A stretch of DNA of 8,156 nt from Neisseria perflava (lineage in GTDB: Bacteria > Pseudomonadota > Gammaproteobacteria > Burkholderiales > Neisseriaceae): NCBI RefSeq assembly GCF_024170405.1, contig NZ_JALJYC010000044.1, positions 1 to 8,156 of the forward strand, in the 5' to 3' direction. The notes beneath the pieces are model-generated. The model was not told the DNA's origin, made no database searches, and saw nothing but the letters and a program-made list of their open reading frames with translations. Below, one piece after another: positions 5,921 to 8,156 of the stretch; position 1 is the stretch's first letter; each line of letters begins with the position of its first letter. Both the position numbers and the translations under genes were made by a program.

Positions 5921-7141
5921 ATGGCAGTCAATCTTACCGCCAAATCCGCCGAACAACTGCTGCACATCGACGGCGTACAGGTGTATGTCGGGCAGGCGGG
6001 CGTGAAAAAAGCCGACCATGACGACCTGACGCTGATGGTTTTGTCCGCCAACAACAATGTCGGCGCGGTGTTTACACAAAACCGTTTCTGCGCCGCGCCG
6101 GTGTATATCGCCAAGTCGCACCTGTTTGACGACGATGGCGTGCGTGCGCTGGTAATTAATACCGGCAATGCCAACGCCGGTACAGGCGGACAAGGCCGCG
6201 CCGACGCGGTGGAAATCTGCGCCGCCGTTGCCAACCAAATCGGCTGCAAAACCACGCAAGTGTTGCCGTTTTCCACCGGCGTGATTCTCGAGCCGCTGCC
6301 TGTGGATAAAATCATCCACGCGCTGCCGACCGTGCAACCCGCCTATTGGGGCAGAGCCGCCCGCGCCATCATGACCACCGATACCGTGGCCAAAGCCGCC
6401 AGCCGCGAAGGGCAGGTTGGCGAAAACCATACCGTCCGCGCCACCGGCATTGCCAAAGGCAGCGGCATGATTCATCCGAACATGGCGACCATGCTCGGCT
6501 TTATCGCCTGCGACGCCAACATCGCCCAGCCGGTGTTGCAATTAATGACCAAAGAAATCGCCGATATGTCGTTCAACTCGATTACCGTGGACGGCGATAC
6601 CAGCACCAACGACAGTTTCGTCATCATCGCTACCGGCAAATGCGGCCAAAGCGAAATCGACAACATCGCCGACCCGCGCTACGAACAGCTCAAAGCCCTG
6701 CTCGGCAGTCTGGCGCTGGAGTTGGCGCAGGCCATTGTGCGCGACGGTGAGGGCGCGACCAAATTCATCACCATCAACGTGGAAAACGCCGTCAGCCGCG
6801 ACGAAGCGCGCCAAGTAGCGTATGCCATAGCCCATTCGCCGCTGGTAAAAACCGCGTTCTTCGCCAGCGATCCCAACCTCGGCCGCATTCTCGCCGCCAT
6901 CGGCTACTCCGGCGTAGAAGATTTGAACGTGGATAAGCTGAAAATGTGGCTGGGCGACGTATTGGTGGCCGAACTGGGCGGCCGCGCCGCCAGCTACACC
7001 GAAGAGCAGGGGCAGGCGGTGATGAATCAAGACGAAATCACCATTCGCATTGATTTGGCACGCGGCAAAGAAAGCGCAACGGTTTATACCTGCGATTTGT
7101 CGCACCAGTATGTGTCGATTAACGCCGATTACCGATCGTAA
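5921..7141 (+). CDS. argJ: Bifunctional ArgJ: ornithine acetyltransferase / N-acetylglutamate synthase
   Basis: ArgJ moves the acetyl group from N-acetylornithine to glutamate, giving ornithine and N-acetylglutamate, in the cyclic arginine pathway. Bifunctional forms can also use acetyl-CoA. The protein is a cytoplasmic Ntn-type enzyme that cleaves itself into alpha and beta chains. Length is 406 residues, normal for the family. The cleavage site is clear in KGSGMIHPNMATMLGF: cut between Ala189 and Thr190, with Thr190 as the new nucleophile. The oxyanion-hole pair Thr119-Gly120 is seen in PFSTGVI. Other conserved parts are VINTGNANAGTG (78-89), SFNSITVDGDTSTND and the C-terminal VSINADYRS. 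AAGGAG at 5908-5913 places the start. It stands alone between DUS hairpins. Whether it is bifunctional or monofunctional cannot be proven from sequence reading. Confidence 0.97.
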   Translation: MAVNLTAKSAEQLLHIDGVQVYVGQAGVKKADHDDLTLMVLSANNNVGAVFTQNRFCAAPVYIAKSHLFDDDGVRALVINTGNANAGTGGQGRADAVEICAAVANQIGCKTTQVLPFSTGVILEPLPVDKIIHALPTVQPAYWGRAARAIMTTDTVAKAASREGQVGENHTVRATGIAKGSGMIHPNMATMLGFIACDANIAQPVLQLMTKEIADMSFNSITVDGDTSTNDSFVIIATGKCGQSEIDNIADPRYEQLKALLGSLALELAQAIVRDGEGATKFITINVENAVSRDEARQVAYAIAHSPLVKTAFFASDPNLGRILAAIGYSGVEDLNVDKLKMWLGDVLVAELGGRAASYTEEQGQAVMNQDEITIRIDLARGKESATVYTCDLSHQYVSINADYRS

Positions 7142-7146
7142 AATGT

Positions 7147-7181
7147 AATGCCGTCTGAAAAAAATGTTTTCAGACGGCATT
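7147..7181. terminator. AT-DUS hairpin terminator of argJ
   Basis: Two AT-DUS copies (7148-7159 forward, 7169-7180 reverse) form a perfect 15-bp stem with a 5-base loop, starting five bases after the argJ stop. Both prefixes are AT, unlike the AG pairs at 591-630 and 5848-5890. Confidence 0.88.
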
Positions 7182-7246
7182 CTTATACTTTGAATGAACG
7201 AATATAGTGAAATATAGTGGAATCATCAAAAAACCAAACCGAGTAG

Positions 7247-7265
7247 GTTGGGATGAAATCCCAAC
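7247..7265. repeat. Left-arm hairpin of the nested element
   Basis: GTTGGGAT and ATCCCAAC form a perfect 8-bp stem around a 3-base loop. Its counterpart in the right arm is at 7586-7604, with a compensated inner base pair. Confidence 0.7.
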
Positions 7266-7393
7266 GGAAGTTTAGGTAGCGTGAATTCGGGATAAGTGTT
7301 TTAAATATTTTTATTATTTTCAGAATAATACGAAATCCCCGCAGATAGAAAATCGCCAGATTTTCGTCATTAGCTACGCAAGTCCGCTACGCT

Positions 7394-7413
7394 ACCCCCG
7401 CGCAGGCGGGAAT
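7394..7413 (-). repeat. Degenerate dRS3 repeat
   Basis: ACCCCC-N8-GGGAAT is two bases off the dRS3 form ATTCCC-N8-GGGAAT. Its N8 (GCGCAGGC) is the reverse complement of the intact copy at 7470-7489, so the two are inverted relative to each other. The changed left arm lies next to an apparent 25-base insertion. Confidence 0.65.
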
Positions 7414-7469
7414 TCAGAAGCCTGACATTTCTGTAATGTTTTTAAAGTATCAGAAGCTCAAACGTCTGG

Positions 7470-7489
7470 ATTCCCGCCTGCGCGGGAAT
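7470..7489 (+). repeat. dRS3 repeat, intact
   Basis: ATTCCC, eight bases GCCTGCGC, then GGGAAT matches the known Neisseria dRS3 form. In Neisseria dRS3 copies flank intergenic mosaic repeats and serve as integration targets of some filamentous phages; here the pair brackets a core of about 56 bases. Confidence 0.85.
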
Positions 7490-7585
7490 GACGAATCCTC
7501 GCGGATTCTGTCTGCCGGAAGAAACACGTTTCGGAAATTTAAAAAGATATTCTATCTGCTTATCCCGAACTCACGTTAGGTAAAT

Positions 7586-7604
7586 GTTGGGTTTACAACC
7601 CAAC
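7586..7604. repeat. Right-arm hairpin of the nested element
   Basis: GTTGGGTT and AACCCAAC form a perfect 8-bp stem around TAC. It is the counterpart of the left-arm hairpin at 7247-7265 and differs by a paired change (AT/AT to TT/AA) that keeps the stem. Confidence 0.7.
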
Positions 7605-7648
7605 CTACACCGTATCGATGGTTTGGTTTTTAAATAATTGCACTATAT

Positions 7649-7806
7649 GCGCTTGAGATAAGAAGAGCCTGAGTCATTCGCCGTAGGACGGGCATTCCTG
7701 CCCGTCTTACGGTTGAAATATCAAGCCTGACTTGGCGTACTGATCCCGAGCTTGTGTTACCGATAAAAGCCTTTATCCGTTTATCTTTTCATTATCCCAT
7801 CCGGCC
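7649..7806. other. Gene-free leader before the ClC-like gene
   Basis: Together with the nested element, this fills the 625-base gap after the argJ terminator. Apart from the hairpin at 7681-7712 I see only a small 6-bp stem (GATAAA/TTTATC, 7762-7777). I could not place a convincing promoter, and the ribosome site before the ATG at 7807 is weak. Confidence 0.4.
7681..7712. repeat. CCGTAGGACGGGCA hairpin repeat
   Basis: Two 14-base arms (7681-7694 and 7699-7712) around a TTCC loop pair at 13 of 14 positions, the exception being a G-T type pair. The right flank TTACGGTTGAA (7707-7717) matches CTACGGTTGAA at 1871-1881 in 10 of 11 bases, linking it to the element at 1755-1874. It lies 95 bases upstream of the channel gene. 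Confidence 0.65.
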
Positions 7807-8094
7807 ATGACAGACAAAAAACCTTTAGGCAGCCGCATAGCCCACAAAATCCGCCAAACCCGCCGCCTGTCGCGCAAAACAGTAGCGTTTCTGTTTTTGC
7901 TGGCCGGCTCGGTATTGGTGGCGTTGACCGCGCTTTTGTTTGCGCACATGGCGGAATTTGCGCTGGAATTAAACGCCAAATGGGTGCAACGCCATCCGTG
8001 GTACGCATGGGTGGCGCTGCCCTTCGGCTTGCCGCTGATTGTGTGGCTGACGCGCAAATACGCACCCTTGTATATTAAAATCAATATATCATAG
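7807..8094 (+). pseudogene. N-terminal fragment of a ClC-type chloride channel/transporter, truncated
   Basis: The open frame codes for 95 residues: a basic N-terminus (about 1-25), a strong membrane helix (about 26-50, FLFLLAGSVLVALTALLFAHMA), a polar loop and a second hydrophobic stretch (WYAWVALPFGLPLIVWL, 65-81). From memory of the family, this pattern ending in LTRKYAP matches the start of Neisseria ClC proteins. There it is followed by a GSGIP selectivity motif and several hundred further residues. Here, after Pro87 (8065-8067), the frame reads LYIKINIS and stops at TAG, and the DNA becomes AT-rich. No GSGIP appears in any frame of the remaining 89 bases. It is therefore probably a gene cut by an insertion or rearrangement. 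Alternatively it is a genuine small membrane protein. The ClC assignment rests on recall, not a search. Confidence 0.6.
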
Positions 8095-8156
8095 CAACCA
8101 AACAGGCTGCCTGCCTCAGAATGCACCCTTGGATCTCCATATCCGTTTCGTAGTAT
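8068..8156. other. Unidentified DNA at the window edge after the channel breakpoint
   Basis: Base composition shifts abruptly: 8068-8100 is AT-rich, unlike the GC-rich channel codons before it. It begins with a small inverted repeat (TATATT 8071-8076, AATATA 8083-8088). It also contains AGGCTGCCTGCC (8104-8115), which resembles DUS variants of other Neisseriaceae. It may be the end of an inserted element, but too little is visible to name it. Confidence 0.4.

Larger units (their letters stand above)
7212..7648. repeat. Nested inverted-repeat element of about 437 bp with Correia-like ends and dRS3 units
   Basis: The two ends read ATATAGTG inward on opposite strands, and matching blocks follow in the same order from each end. 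AAAAACCAAACC (7229-7240) pairs with 7620-7631, 12 of 12. GTAGGTTGGG (7243-7252) pairs with 7599-7608, 10 of 10. GTGAATTCGGGATAAG (7281-7296) pairs with 7559-7574, 15 of 16. The dRS3 region at 7394-7413 pairs with 7470-7489. The TATAGTG ends resemble Correia element ends, and the dRS3 motif is a known Neisseria repeat. No open frame of note lies inside. The composite nature is my inference. Confidence 0.75.

Noticed and set aside
5849..6541. Long minus-strand open frames opposite argJ
   Set aside because: They are shadows of the GC-rich argJ coding sequence, rich in histidine, arginine and glycine, with no recognisable domain.
7201..7219. Tandem AATATAGTG copies considered as a target-site duplication
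   Set aside because: Both copies are on the same side of the nested element, so they cannot be flanking duplications; most likely a remnant of a Correia-like end.
7394..7489. Two repeats with a spacer, considered as a small CRISPR array
   Set aside because: The copies are inverted, only two, and match the known dRS3 form; there are no regular direct repeats or cas genes.
7773..8126. Minus-strand 117-residue frame spanning the breakpoint
   Set aside because: It is antisense to the ClC-like fragment, and its composition reflects that shadow. Only its first part comes from the unknown edge DNA, with no recognisable motif.

Overview
The window is chromosomal DNA from a Neisseria species. The strongest evidence is the density of the DNA uptake sequence (DUS) core GCCGTCTGAA. 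About fifteen copies lie in 8.1 kb, mostly as inverted pairs at gene ends. Most carry the AG prefix (AGGCCGTCTGAA) and a minority the AT prefix (ATGCCGTCTGAA). That mix suggests a commensal AG-dialect Neisseria rather than N. meningitidis or N. gonorrhoeae, but the species is inferred, not proven. A dRS3-type repeat (ATTCCC-N8-GGGAAT) and Correia-like ends in the last intergenic region agree with this.

Layout: (1) 129-566, mscL on the plus strand, ending at a DUS hairpin shared with the convergent hslO. (2) 717-3557, hslO (Hsp33) and ubiB, both on the minus strand with ubiB upstream. The 279-base gap between them is filled with structured repeats. (3) 3730-4579, divergent from ubiB, a secreted NlpC/P60 peptidase followed by a tightly coupled 72-residue protein of unknown function. 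(4) 4749-5788, a cidA/lrgA-lrgB holin-like membrane pair joined by an ATGA overlap. (5) 5921-7141, argJ, flanked on both sides by inverted DUS pairs. (6) 7182-7806, a 625-base gene-free stretch dominated by a nested inverted-repeat element of about 437 bp and a second hairpin repeat. (7) 7807-8094, the N-terminal part of what looks like a ClC chloride channel gene. It loses similarity at about 8068, just before the expected selectivity motif, and runs into AT-rich DNA that I cannot identify and that continues past the window edge.

The genes are mostly unrelated housekeeping functions: osmotic safety valve, redox chaperone, ubiquinone synthesis, wall hydrolysis, holin-like pair and arginine synthesis. 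Local operons are probable only for nlpC plus the 72-residue gene and for cidA-lrgB. I see no defence system, CRISPR array, toxin-antitoxin pair, transposase or RNA gene. The unusual content is in the repeats: a hairpin in which both DUS arms carry the same core-destroying change, a 120-bp three-hairpin element, a triple DUS that can fold in two ways, a large nested palindrome, and the breakpoint in the channel gene. That breakpoint may mark the edge of an inserted element lying mostly outside the window.
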